A DNA stretch of 64,000 bases from Sapria himalayana (Eukaryota; Streptophyta; Magnoliopsida; Malpighiales; Rafflesiaceae), in assembly GCA_029783825.1 (NCBI GenBank), contig JAREIK010000801.1, positions 9,188,891 to 9,252,890 on the forward strand, read 5' to 3'. Positions 35,890-48,797 of this stretch are shown here, piece after piece. The translations under genes were made by a program, and so were the position numbers. The notes below the pieces were generated by a model. It had not been told where the DNA came from. It saw only the letters and a list, made by a program, of their open reading frames with translations, and searched no databases. How positions within the stretch are numbered: position 1 is the first letter of the stretch; each line of letters starts with the position of its first letter.

Positions 35890-36425
35890 TAATTATGTTT
35901 TGGATATCTCTCCCATATATATTTAAGAATATTAAACTGATCCTTTAACATATGAAAAAAAATATACTAAACTATAAATAAATTAAAAATCAAGGTACTT
36001 GCATTCATAAGTATTAAACTATCATCACCCCTCTCTTTTATCCCTTGCGGATGCTCATCCCTTCCCTTGCCCCTCAACCTCACCCACCTCTCGTCTCCCG
36101 TCTTTCCTCACCCCTCTCCATGAGCTCCATTGTAGAGCTCGAGGAGCCCTAGTGAACTTCTCGATGGAGCTCGTGAAGAGAGTCGAGGGGCGATGGAAGA
36201 GCGGCAAGGAGGAAAACGAGGGTGAGGGACAAGGGCAAGTACGAGGGGAAGGGGTGAGGGAGAGAGGAGGGGGAGAGGGGCGAGGGTAGTTTAGAATTTA
36301 AGAATTCGAGTTTCTTGATTTTTAATTTATTTATAGTTTGGTGTATTTTTTTCAAATGTTAAAAGATCAATTATATAATTTTTTAATATTTCTGGGGGAG
36401 TACCCTAAAACATAATTCTCCCTAG
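35890..36425. mobile_element. Fold-back (MITE-like) element with long inverted arms and GC-rich core
   Basis: The left arm (about 35,890-36,000) and right arm (about 36,312-36,425) are reverse complements for most of their length. The shared core includes 'aaactataaataaattaaa'. AAAATATAGG flanks both sides (35,880-35,889 and 36,426-36,435), a likely 9-10 bp target duplication as in Mutator-like elements. The middle (about 36,030-36,300) is made of CCCTC/GAGGG words that also pair across the centre. There is no coding capacity, so it is non-autonomous. Superfamily assignment rests only on the duplication length. Confidence 0.8.
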
Positions 36426-36439
36426 AAAATATAGGAAAA

Positions 36440-36925
36440 ATTAGTGGGAAAATAGTAATTTATGGAACCATGACGATGATAATAGCTTTAAGATGTTGAA
36501 AAAATAATAATTGATTGGAAGTATATGGGATTTAATGATGAGATAGTCATACATAAAGGTCGGTGAAAATTACATAATTATTGTTAAGTGAACAAGATAT
36601 ATAAAATTTGTGTAAAAAGTATAGTTTACCTTTTGATATTTACTTTTAGTATTCTTATCTAACTCTTTTCATCAACAAAACATCACCAGATGCTCTCTAA
36701 TTTTGATGTTTTTTTTTTTGTTTTCTCTCAATGTTGATGATAATGATGAACACTTTCTCAAACACATTTTTTCTTTATGTGCATGACATCGAGTTTGTGA
36801 TGAATAAGATTGGTATTCAAGTAAGGCAAATCCCAAAATATACTATTTTTTCTCTAATCAAAACTAGTATTACAAATGTTGCTTTTAATCTTATATGCAT
36901 TAGGTTTAGCTACCTTTCAAAGTCC
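36440..36925. other. No gene recognised
   Basis: AT-rich spacer between the fold-back element and the CACTA transposase remnant. It may be the 3' part of that remnant, decayed beyond recognition. Confidence 0.35.
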
Positions 36926-36929
36926 CAAC

Positions 36930-37950
36930 ATCTTGATATGCTCTAAATTGCTTGTTCCAGACCAGGTGGATAGTGACTAGAACAAAATTATTTTATTTTT
37001 GATGAAATAGTTCTTATTTCATTTGAAGGGGTGATTGTGAGGTAGAAATTTTTGATGATTATCAAACCAAGATGTCTTATGACTATTTGCTTGTGAAAAT
37101 ACATCTGAGTACTCCATACAATGTGTGCAAGCTAATTTTCTAGTTGTGCTCCATCCAGACAATATTGAGTATGCTGAAAAATCACTAATAGTCCACAACA
37201 AAGTTGCTATCATTTAAAAATTTTGTTTTTTAAACACATCATATGTGTCAACACCCACCTCTCGCAAGTGTTTCAATTCAACTATTAGTGGCTAAAGGAA
37301 CACATATATCTTATACTTAGACTTATTCAATTCGTTTATAATTATTGACAAGAACACATGAGGCTCTTTCATACACATCTAGATGAAAAATTATATAGTG
37401 TTACAATGATTAACCAACATGAATATTGCTTATGAAATTCACCAGATGGTTGGAATTTATATGTGCATAATTCTAAACTAACATTTCTACTCTCTGCAAA
37501 AAATGAAAGATGAATTTCGTCAAAATGAAACCAAGCCATATAGTCATATATATGATGCATAACATCATTTTCCTTGTCAAGATCATCATGCCAACGCATA
37601 TCCTTAATAGTAACTTTTGAAGCATACAATCTTTGTAGCCTAGGAATGAGATGAAAGTAATACTTCCTCTTATACAAAACATCTTCTTATAATAGATCCT
37701 CTACACCTCAATATATCATCATGCACCCATGCTCACAATAATCAATTTTCTCCATAAGAAAACTCAATCCTTCAAACAACTTTTTTCTATCATAAAAATT
37801 TTTCAAAATGTGTTTTCATGAGGCAATGCCTCTTTCATAAATTATAATAAGGCATCATAACATCTATTTGGTAAATGATATTCTAACATAATATCCAACA
37901 ATTGAGCTATTGTAGATAAATATGACGACAATGCTTGATTGGCTACTTGT
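36930..37950 (-). pseudogene. CACTA (En/Spm) TNP2-type transposase remnant, reverse strand
   Basis: Reading the reverse strand, an EHGCM piece lies near 37,725. Then come HLIPRLQRLYASK near 37,640, MRWHDDL near 37,595, RNVSLELCTY near 37,480 and YSCWLIIVTLYN near 37,410. Nearer 37,200 come IATLLWTISDFSAYSILSGW, CTHCMEY and SWFDNHQKFLP. These are ordered signatures of the plant TNP2 transposase core (Transposase_21). Long frames survive, but stops and a missing N-terminal part make it a pseudogene. A LINE begins at about 38,005 on its 5' side. A possible CACTA N-terminal piece lies at 41.2-41.4 kb. Confidence 0.85.
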
Positions 37951-38004
37951 AACAACACATTAGTTTTTTTGCTATCAATTTAGGACACTCTTCCATAGTG
38001 TCAA

Positions 38005-39730
38005 AGTCTAAGTCTAGCACAAAGTTTGATTAGGAGATATGCGAAGAATAGAATCTCTCCGAAATATTTCTTTAAAATTGACATTAAAAGGCTTTTGACA
38101 CCGTGGAATGAGATTTCCTAATAGAAGTCCTCGCAGGTCTGAATTTCTCCAAATGTTTCATATAGATCATTTATGAATGTGTTAGCACAATTTTCTTCTT
38201 GGTGGTGATACACGGACAGCTCCACAGTTTCTTCAAGGGCAATAGAGGTCTTAGGCAATGAGACCCTCTACCTTCCCCTATCTCTTAGCCAAATGCATGG
38301 AGTACTTTTCAAGACAGCTGTCTGTTGCAACTTCTTTATAGACTGATTCTCCTATCACCAAGGATGTTCTCCTCTAAAAATTTCATATCTAATGTATGCG
38401 GATGACTTGATCATCTTCTCTAGAGGTGACTTGTCTTCCACTAGCATAATTCTGGAAACTCTTAATGCCTTCACAATAGTCTCGAGTCTAAATATTAATT
38501 CATCTAAATCGAATATCTTCTTTGGATGAGTAAACAAGAAAACCAAGGAAGATATCTCTAAGATCTTTTGTTATGAAGAAGTTCTTCCATTCGTCTTCCT
38601 TGGCATCCCACTTTCTTCAAGCCATCTAATCTCCTCCCAATTCTCCATCCTTCTAGCCAAAATCACATCTTACCAATGAGCGGGAAAAATCCTCAAAATT
38701 GCTAGAAGATTAGAGCTTTTACGCATGGTAATCTAAGGAATTGAAGGATACTGGTTCTCAGTTTTTCTTCTTCCTAATTTCATTACGAATGCAATTGAAG
38801 GAGCATGTAGAAGGTTTTTATAAGACAATCCTAAAATTAGTAGATATTGGCCCAAAGTCTCTTAGGAAAATGTGTGTTTACCCACATCTCTTGGAGGATT
38901 TGGTATCCTATATATTTTCATTTGGAACAAAGCTTTATTCATTAAAACTTTATGGCAGATAGATAGGAAAGATGACTCACTTTGGATTAGGTGAGTATAT
39001 CATTTCTATCTTAATTTCCGTAGCATTTGGGAATACCGGATATCAAAAGAAGAATTCCCATTCTAGAAATCCTTAATCTCTACTAGGGATATATTGATTA
39101 ATTAAGTCTGCTCTAAATAATAAGCAAAAATAAAGCTGAATCTGTTGGAGATAATGGTTGGAAATTTCGGATGCCTATATATACCTAAGCGGGATGGACA
39201 CCAAAAAAGATAAAGCTTTGACTAAACTAATATGGATGTAGAATCATGTGCCAAAGCATGCTATAAATTTGTTGATCACTAAGCATGAGAAACTCAGAAC
39301 TAAAGATCGCACATATACGACACCCATAAGTGTCTTACGAATTATGCAATCATGCAAAATATATGCAGCGTGTATTTTTTGAATGCGGTTTTTCTAGGTT
39401 TATCTGAAATGAATTGAAATGTTGGACTGACATTAAAGAATAGATGAACACAATTTCATTGTGTTTCAAAGAAATGAAAAGATTATAAAGGGTAAAACAC
39501 CCAAGAACAACCTCTAAAAAGTCTGCCTTGCAGCATATGTATACCACATTTGGCGGGAAAGGAACCAAAGATATTCTGAAGGAAAATCTCAAGATATGGA
39601 ATTTCTAGTTAAGAAAATCAAAACAGAAATTTAAATTATTTTTAGCAAAGAATGTAATAGTTTGAATCTTCCTTAGGTTATACAGAATATTTTCATAAAT
39701 AAAATTTTATTACTTATCAAAAAAAAAAGC
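38005..39730 (+). mobile_element. 5'-truncated LINE (L1-type) with poly(A) end
   Basis: Forward-strand translation gives NRISPKYFFKIDI near 38,046, then KAFDTVEW with one frameshift near 38,080. ECVSTIFFLV follows near 38,175. The RT catalytic box YADDLIIFSRGD is intact near 38,395-38,430. Later come PRRL-type thumb sequence, WNKALFIKTLWQIDRKDD near 38,925 and YHIWRERNQRYSE near 39,543, a typical plant LINE C-terminal motif. The element ends in an A-run at about 39,719-39,729. The endonuclease and first ORF are missing, as is usual for 5'-truncated copies. Stops and frameshifts exclude function. Confidence 0.85.
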
Positions 39731-39744
39731 CAAGTCATGACCAC

Positions 39745-42700
39745 TTGCATTTTTAACCATGGTACGGTATGGATCATATATTTAGTAAAAAGTTGTTGTA
39801 TGACGTTCACCCCGTTCATAATTTTTATGAGTTGTAGTTGTTAAAGAATCCATAAATAATAAAAATTATTGTTTAATTATGACAATAATACTCGTGGAAA
39901 TGTTTTTTTTTGTTTCGAATATATTGAAGTAAGAAAATACCTAATTGTAGGTGCATAAATGGTTTTGGTTGTCTCTCATAATATTTTTACTGATCCCGAT
40001 TAGCAAGGATGATGATGCTATTGTGGTTTAGTGTCACTGAGCTACAATTCATTTATATTTAGAACTAATAAATGACTTAATTAATGCATAATTAAAAAAT
40101 GCATTTTGGTTTATTATATTAAATATCTTATTTGAAGAATTAATATATTTATTACATATATATATATATATAATAAAAATCAATTTAATAGAAATTAATT
40201 AATATGATAAAATCAAATTATTCAATTATAATTAAACAAATTATTTTGATTATATATGCGCATATATTCTAAATAAATACATAAAATCTTTTATACTTTT
40301 ATAGCATCTAGATATGGCTATGGAAAGGGCCCTTGCCTGAATAAGATCTTTGCCTTCTAATATAAATTATTTCATATAATAATTTATGTTAATTATTATT
40401 CATACTAATACAAGATTATAATTGTACTTTCTTACTTATTCAAAATATTTTATGCATTTTGTTATGTAATACTAATTAAACTTCTTATATTAAGATTATA
40501 ATTACTTATTGACTGAATCAAATCACTATAATCCAACTCAATCAATCTCTAATCATTTTTTTGAAACTTTCTATTTAACTTATTTGAATTCATGGATTAA
40601 AATCCACATATAGTGTTTAATAATATCAGAACATATAAGCTTCCTCAATGGAGTATTATCAAACATTTTGATAGGACATAGATTCCACAAATAATCATTA
40701 TTTACCATGTGCTTGCTAAAGTTATCTAATTCATAGAGTTATCAAATCTATTTCTAGACCATACTCTTTATGAATCATAAAACTATTACCAAGCACACAT
40801 AAATAATAAAAACTTCAAGAATAAAAGTAAGTGTTTATAATAATTATGGTATATTTTATTTTTTAAATCTGTATAAAATAATTACACCATGTTGGTCCCA
40901 TTTAATACATTCAAGTGTACTAGCATTATAAGTTAGAACTTCAGTATTCATCATAGTCAAGATAGACCTACTGAAATCTAGTGATATAATCTTACTGATA
41001 GATCGTCTGGTTCTATATAGATCAGAACAAAAAACTTATATTCCACAAGAACTGATGATTCAATCTTCTGTGTGTAAGCCAATCTCTATGCATGAATCAT
41101 CTACATGCATAATAAAGAATGCATGCATTTTTACAATTTCAACTCATTATAAAATTTTATATTAAAATATAATGAAGATATAAATCAATAAAATAATCAT
41201 AAATAGTTTTTAGTATATTTCAATACCAATAGTTTTTCTTAAAGTTTATACTCATCATAATTTGCTGCAAAACCTTTTTTAACTAGGTTTAACTTCACAT
41301 TCTTAGTGTCTATAAACTTTTGATTCTTACACTTACCACACAAACATGTTTTTTTGGTCAATCAGTCCATTCTAATTGACTAATTGCAAATTGAATAAAA
41401 CATGCACTCCCTCAACAAATATTCAGTTTAAATAATCACCGCTCATTTTATTATACATCAATTGTCTATCAGAACTCATAATTAATTCATTTTTATAAAT
41501 ACACATGATGACAATCAATTGTCAATACATTCTCATAATGAAAATGTAAGTGATGTTTTCTAAAATTTTAATGGTTACTAAAAATCATAAAATCATTGGC
41601 CAAGATTTATTTTAAGCCATATTCAACAATTGTTTCATGTGAACGTGGATCCATATGGTAAAATAAAAAAAAATGGAACTATAAAGTTATGCCCATGTCT
41701 TGAAAATCAAGACTAATTTATAATTTAATCAAGGTGATAAGTCATGAATAATATGGTTCCTTTCAAAAGAGTTGTTTGTAATACTATAGACAATCAGATC
41801 ATCTTTTAAATAATGAAAAATTATATCTCCACTTACTAGTCTGCACATAAGAATCCTTTAAAAAATATGCCTTTCCAAAAGGTCTATTTTTAGAGACCAG
41901 AAATTTTGGAAAAGTCTGTTTATAGTTTTAGTCTTAATGTAAATCCTAATTAAGATGTAATTTGCTGGATTTCTTGAAATGAGATTGTAAAATTATGCCC
42001 AAAATTACCTGACTCTCTTGTGGCTTTGAAATTTCATTCATTTAGAAATAATGTTTTTATTTTTTTGTCCTCAAAACTAAATTATTCGAAGAGATAACAT
42101 GTAGAATATATAATATCCCAACTTAAAAACTGAATAAACCATCATCAACACATGTTATTTGCTGCTATTTTATTTATTTGTGCATTAAATTTAAAGTAGA
42201 TCTTAAACTATAAAGAAGAAATCATAGTTTCTTGTTTTTTTTATAGACTTCATCATATTCAGTGAAAAGAATTTAAGTAAACTAAAACCAGTTACAAGCT
42301 TTTCATCAATCAAATCTTTCACATACAAGAATTTAAGTAATCATTCGCATACATTTCAAAACATTTATGGACAATATTACCTTTATATAGACCATGTTTC
42401 CAATGAAACCAAGTTTCTTAATAACCAAAACGATGTTTGTACACATGTTGAATATCAATGTTAAAAAAAAATCATAATTGTTAAAAACAAGCTCATTAAT
42501 GGAGGATTAATACATCAAATTTAGATATTGAAAGCTGAATTAGGGATTTAGAATTCAAATTAATGATTAGGAATGAGAATTCAAATTAGGGATTTCATAG
42601 CTAAAATTAGGGATACGTACAAAAAAGTCATCATTGTAAGTTTTTCTCAGTTGTACTAAATTAAACATGACAAGGGTCAAATGTATGAGAAAAAATGTAT

Positions 42701-43480
42701 AAGGCTTAAACATGTAAATAAGTGAAAACAATTTCAACACACATTTCTATGTTTTTACTAATTTTTTAAAACAAAAACAATTTGAACTAGACTCTTAAAA
42801 TTTTTGAGATTTACACATACCTTGCAGCACATCCCAACTATTACCTTATTGAATGAATTTCATGAAGATGGATTAATTTTTTTATAATATCAAATTTAAA
42901 AGATCCTTCAAATTAATATCTAATTTTATAAGAACCAAAAAAAAAAGAGAAGAAAAAAACATGGAAACCCTAATAATGATTAATAATCATATTGGTCAAG
43001 TTGAGATAAGTACATATTTCAAATTGAGAAATAGACATCAACAAGCTCTCTCTCAAATTAATGAACAAAATAGATAAAGAAATATAAAGACATTTCTAAA
43101 TATTTAGAAAGAGAACTCACCGAACCTAGATTGAGGAACAATGTAGATCATGAAAGAACCCTAACAAGGATAACTTTGCATGTCAAAAGGATTGTTGATG
43201 AAAGAGAAGGAAACCCTAATAAATAATGAAAATATAATTTTAGGGCATGTTTGGAGTTGGGTTACATTTCTACCACACTTTCTCCATATCATTCTTTACA
43301 ACAACAAAAAGATTTTGATTCTATTAAAAAGAATAAAATGTTTTAACTTTTTATTTAACTATTTCAAAATATATTTGTTTTGTCAAAAATTAGTTACAAT
43401 TCGATTAAAAGATTCATCACCAACTAATGCAAAAAAATACAGACATTTTACAATAAATAACTACTAGAACTACAAGTTCC
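39745..43480. other. Long AT-rich stretch, almost nothing recognisable
   Basis: No gene is seen. A (TA)n run lies near 40,156. The region 42,510-42,620 holds about four irregular copies of an 'attagggat' / 'gaattcaaatta' unit of about 26-40 bases. Text at 43,240 ('gggcatgtttggagttggg') resembles the start of some plant miniature hAT elements, but no matching end was found. Confidence 0.35.
41225..41400 (-). pseudogene. Possible CACTA transposase-associated N-terminal domain fragment, reverse strand
   Basis: The reverse strand near 41,350 reads CGKCKNQKF, followed by VKLNLVKKGFAANYDEY. The spacing fits the plant transposase-associated domain (CPC.KC.N ... V..HL...GF...Y..W). This domain normally lies N-terminal to TNP2, and the TNP2 remnant lies downstream on the same strand at 36.9-37.95 kb. 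They may be one element split by the LINE. The match is short, so it is tentative. Confidence 0.45.
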
Positions 43481-43499
43481 AAAAATAATCACTTTGTTA

Positions 43500-44400
43500 C
43501 CAAATTCTAGATATGCTTTGAATTAAGTGTTAGATCCCAAAACAACAAGGATCCTTGCAAAAATTATACCTGGTTTTGATACCAAAATATTAGAACCTTA
43601 GAAAGTAAATTGCACCAGTATGTAATAATGCCTCCAATGCTAATGAAGAACATAAAAATCATGGCATAATCTCCCTTGAACTAGTAATCATTGTAAAGAT
43701 TGATTCTCCATTGTGGAGAATCAATCTTTCATTGAAGAAGCACACTATACATTAGAGAGAGAATAACACATAGAACATAGAGAAATTTTTTTCACTATTA
43801 TAATACTTTGTAGTAGAGCATTTACATAATCTGACTTTTTTCATATATAAGCCTTTATATAGTATATTAAAAAACCTCTAACACTTAAGTCCTATGTCAT
43901 GACTATACTCAACATATCATGGCTTGATTCATATCATGACCATAGAGAATAGGATCATGATTTCAATCTTAACTCACCACTCGCAACAACATAAATCAAG
44001 TCACGATTACAATGATGTGGTGACTTTACAAACCAAAGTCATGATACCATAAAATCTGTTATATCTTATGTTGAGTCATAACATTACAATATAAGTCATA
44101 ACTTCAAAGTATAGTCTCCAATTACAACACCATAAACCATGGCACAACTCATCATCACATGTTCCGCCTTAATTTCATCACGGCACAACAAAATGGAGAA
44201 TGACTCGGCAATATATATTCAAAATTCAGTAGAGTAGAAATACCATAAATAGGGCACTAATACTCATAACATTTTCTAGCTTTTGTTCAGTCCCAACACA
44301 TTAGAACATGGTAGAACCCTCAACACATGTTCCAACATTTAGGATAGTCACGATACTACATAATAGAGTTGCAACTTCGCTGCACAAGTAGAAGATTCAA
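43500..44400 (-). repeat. Copia-type LTR copy, inverted relative to 57,590-58,380
   Basis: The reverse complement of this stretch follows 57,590-58,380 closely. Shared words include 'acaacaaggatcc', 'aaaattatacctgg', 'taccaaaatattagaa', 'gtatattaaaa', 'acttaagtcctatgt' and 'caacatatcat'. In the other copy the LTR runs into a primer-binding-like site and copia gag. Here nothing of gag follows, so it is a lone or strongly truncated copy. An exact GTCATGAC lies at 43,896. Confidence 0.75.
43695..43729. repeat. Perfect hairpin, 15-bp stem and 5-base loop
   Basis: AAAGATTGATTCTCC, loop ATTGT, then GGAGAATCAATCTTT. It lies inside the LTR copy. The related LTR at 58,160-58,220 has 'gattcttgatttagaggga' at the matching place without a perfect partner. 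Confidence 0.9.
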
Positions 44401-44539
44401 AAAAAGTATGAGCTAATCCTAATATTTTTTCCAATTATCGAATACTTCTTTTATCATTCTAGTCTCATCTTCGCGCTACTAAAATTTCTTTTTTCTACCA
44501 GTCTCAAGTATGCACTATATCATGACGTTATGAGGATGC

Positions 44540-47110
44540 AAAAACTTATTGTTAAATGAGAGGGTCACAAATTCTCATTAGGCTATTATCTTTAATCCAA
44601 TGTAGTTTTACAAGTATTTAAGTCATATAGGTAGTAAAATATATATAATTCAAGATATTGATCCCATAAGAATTATGTTGGCAATTTGATCAACCAATAA
44701 TAAATTAACTTTTACTCAAGTTTAGTAGATTGATTCGAGTTTTTGAAAATATATTTAGATTCTAAGATTAGATTACTTATTTATGCATAATGATATTTCT
44801 TTGATTCAATGTTGTATTTGATTATCAAATAAATGATAGATTAGTATAAAAATTCTCAAATACCCTCCTAGCATATAATGTGCCTCTTATCCTTGGATTG
44901 CCATTACCAAGAATAATTCTATTATAGTTGTCCCATTAGTGTTTGGCCATTGAATATACATATTATTCCAATTATAGGTCATTCATACATCTACTTTAAA
45001 ATGATGCATCAATTTACTATAATGATTACTTTGAATATTTACTTTTATTCTTTAACTTTTAATATATTAAAGACACAAGATGATGTAGCAATAAATATAT
45101 TTGTACTTTTGGCTCGACAAGCATCTTACTCATGATAATTAATATTTATCTTACCATGAATCATACCTATGGAAAATATACAAAAGGAATTAAGTCACAA
45201 GGTTGTCACCACCATATTAAATACCTTCTCTTAAATGTGTCATATGACTTACTTGTTACTATCTACCATATTCAACACATGAATCTCATGACATGGTGAA
45301 ACTTAGAGGTTAGATGTTCTACATAACCCATATATCACTCAAGGTCAGTTCTTCTATAATATGAACAATGAATTAGTCATAAGTATATTTATTCTTTTGA
45401 CTATATAAGCATCATACTTTTAATGATTAAACTTATCTCAATTTTGGGTATTCACACTTGGGCCCACCCCACACACCAAGAATAGAATGAATGTCATTTC
45501 TTATTACCATATCATCATGAGTATCTCATATGACTTATCTATCACCAACTATCATGGTCAACACATATAAATCAATGTTATAGTGAAAATACTAAGTTTT
45601 AGTTTTAGTTAAAAAGCATATTTATCAATATATAACCCATAATATTAATAAATATAAACTTTATAAAATCATATATTCATCATTGAAAAAAATATTACAT
45701 CAAGCCTAGATCAAATTTATTATGACATTGGGAAAGACTTCGTGCAAGTTATTTTGAGAGGTATCTCATGGAATCAAAGGTTACCAATGGAAGCCCAAGT
45801 GAGGATATAAGTTTCCAAACCTAATCTCAATAATTCTTGCTCATGTTCACCAAGAATTTGCCCCTAATTGGGAGTTAGAATCATACTTTCTATAGGTTTT
45901 GCATGCTCTTAGCTCAAAATCCAATTTCTCTCCTCCTTTTTTTATGAATTTCTTTTAAGTATTACTTTTATACTTTGGGGATTTACATAATACCTTAAAA
46001 TTTGAAGTCGTGGTATTTACTTGAAGGTAGTAACTTTTTGTCTCGTTGGATCTTATTTGAAGTATCAAAATCATGGCTGTAATGAATACCACGAATCAAG
46101 TAACTTTTCTCTAGAGCATAATATTATGGCGATGGTAATTCCATGACTAATATAATTTCTCTTTAGTACACAAAGACATGGTAATGGGAATTACTATGTC
46201 TTGATTTTTTTTCTCTGGAGAAAATTATAATTGTGATAAGAATGACCATGACTAATATATTTGCTCTCTATAACATAAAGTCATGGCACTAGGAATGACC
46301 ATGAATTTTGTATTTTCCAACAATAGCACAAAGTTACGGCATTGAAAAAGTCATTTCCATAGTAAATGATCATCGGAACAAAATGTTATGGTAAACATAA
46401 TGTCACGATAGTTATGTATTTTGTTGTCATGAAATAAAAATGATAAAGAAATTATAAAAATGATTGTTATGATGAAAAGCCTTTGCCAAATAAATGATCT
46501 TTGGCTCTATATTAAATAAGTTGTGGTAGAAAAAATTATCATGACTAATTATACACGTGAGATACTTGATTGTCATGACATAAAAATAATATCAAGAAAG
46601 TTATGTATTTTAGAGATAATGTGACTATAACTCAAAGAAAATATCATGTTCATGAAAACTCTACTAAATGGTAAAATAATTATGTCAATTCAATGGTAGA
46701 GTCATGTAGTACACATATTTCAATGACTAGTTTTATAAAGTGTCAGTCAAGAAAGGATATTGCAAATACTCACTAAGATCATGAAAGGTATGTCCAACTC
46801 ATGACATAGGAAATATCATAACTCTCTATCACTTTTCTCTCCTCAAAGCCCTCACTCTATTGAGTCTACAAATTTCACTAAAAATATTAATGATTTCGCT
46901 AGCCATTCATCAAATTCATTCAAAATAGATATTAGTAAAATTATTTATATAAATACTCAAATACATACAAACACAATAATAAATACATAACAAATCATCC
47001 AAAAAAGTCAATATGCAGAGTGCATAATAAAATATCACAAAAAAATATTGTTCATTTTCAATCAATGAATCTCTCTCAAATAAAATCATAAACTTCAACA
47101 TAATAAGAAG
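44540..47110. repeat. LTR-like dispersed repeat, copy C
   Basis: About 2.5 kb matching copy B over its length (44,560-44,770 with 15,610-15,830, and 45,880-46,900 with 16,840-17,940). It also matches copy A in its last 1.2 kb. Variants of the GTCATGAC motif run from about 45,990 to 46,820, mostly with one base changed. No coding potential is seen. No gypsy pol lies immediately beside this copy. Confidence 0.6.
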
Positions 47111-48790
47111 AGATACGATATAACATGGTGAAGAAGGGGGAGGTAAGATAGGCCATGAGGATATAAATCCTTATATGGGAACATTGCTCTGGAGGGCATA
47201 AATGGGCATGAGTGCGTAAGGTTTCTCTGAATCTCACTTATCGCATGCTACTCATTTCATCATCTTCACAATCATGTTTCACAAAGCATCATCATGCCTT
47301 CCACTAGTGTTCAATGAATCTTTAAAATGAACTAAGTGCAACATATATTTGATTCTGGTTCTCACTATTCTTTTTCAAATCATCTATCCATTATTTCTCT
47401 CTATAGTGCATGTTTTCCTCCATTATTTTATCTCTGTACACACTTATTTTTTTTCACTCACTTACAAGAGTATCCCAAAGTATTAAGTACTTCTCATAAT
47501 TTCAGGATCTGCTAGTTTTATCACCCCTCCAAAATCTTCATAATGTGATCATTACATTTTGTTATGCCGTCATAAATAATAGTTCATTCTTGTTGAGATG
47601 TATCTCTCACAAAGCATTTTCTCTCTCTATACTAAAATGATCCTTTTTTATTATATATTCTTTTCACTTTTTGTCTCTTCTCTCCAATACTTTCATTAGG
47701 GAACTATGCATGGACTTTATCTTTGCTTACAAGCACAACCCCCTATGGTTGATCTCCAATTTCATCATATTTAAAATATTGAGGTCTTCCCCCAAGTTAT
47801 CTCCTTGCTTAGTCAAATAGTGATCAAATAGATACAATAATTCTTCATCATGTTTCCCACTTGTTTCCATCACTTTACATCAGCTTTGGGGAAGACACTT
47901 CTTTCCCAACTTCAATTGACTCTTCCTCTTTAAGAATCTCATTTTTTTTCTTATTTACTTCAAGTGCTCTCTTAAACCTACTAATATCAGAAAAAGATAT
48001 CCATGACACCATCTTATTTTCTTTGAAAATAGTAGTGAATGGATTGAAAATCTTTAAAAAACTTGAAAATTTATAACAAGCCGAATAACTTTGAATTCTA
48101 TTTCAAGTATTGGTTCTCACTATTAATTCTAAAGTGAATTCATCATCAGCCTAATACACTGTGAACATGTCTAGAAGGGTGGATGTATATCATCTCTCAT
48201 TTGTTCAAACATGTTAATTCCTATTAATCTTGGTATCCATGCAATGGTAAAAGACTAAAAAGATAACTTTGATTTGGTCCTATAAATAATAGTAGTGACT
48301 TAGATTAAGATAATGTTATTATTAGTAGCTAAGTGTACACCAAGATATAATTCTAGACTAATTGTTCTTAAATGAATTATTCAGATGGTGAAGTAATCCA
48401 TTTTAATAATCCACAAAACTATCTCATAGTAGTTTGTGCAAAGTAGACCTACAAGTCAATCAGTTCGATAGGAGGAAAGTCCCAAGACCAATGTGCTAGC
48501 CAACTAGAATTACTCAAAAAGCAATGATGGAGACCATGAGATTCATTTTTGATGAATTCCCTCACTCACTTAGATGTTTCAAAAGATTGTGTTTTATAAA
48601 AATAAGATTACTAATTCCCTTCAAAAATATTTATCTTAAATAGGAATTTTAATTTATCTTTATTTATTAAAAGTGTTGCTTCTAATTTAGCGCTCATGAG
48701 ACACCATGAGCACTATGTTAATATCTATTATTCACTCATTATCATCATACATGTTGTCACATATATCCATCATTCATATTTTAATATACC
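47110..48790. other. No gene recognised
   Basis: AT-rich sequence with pyrimidine-rich forward strand. The part near 47,600-47,820 loosely resembles 1,376-1,640 after copy A. No protein domain is seen on either strand. Confidence 0.35.
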
Positions 48791-48797
48791 ACTATAT

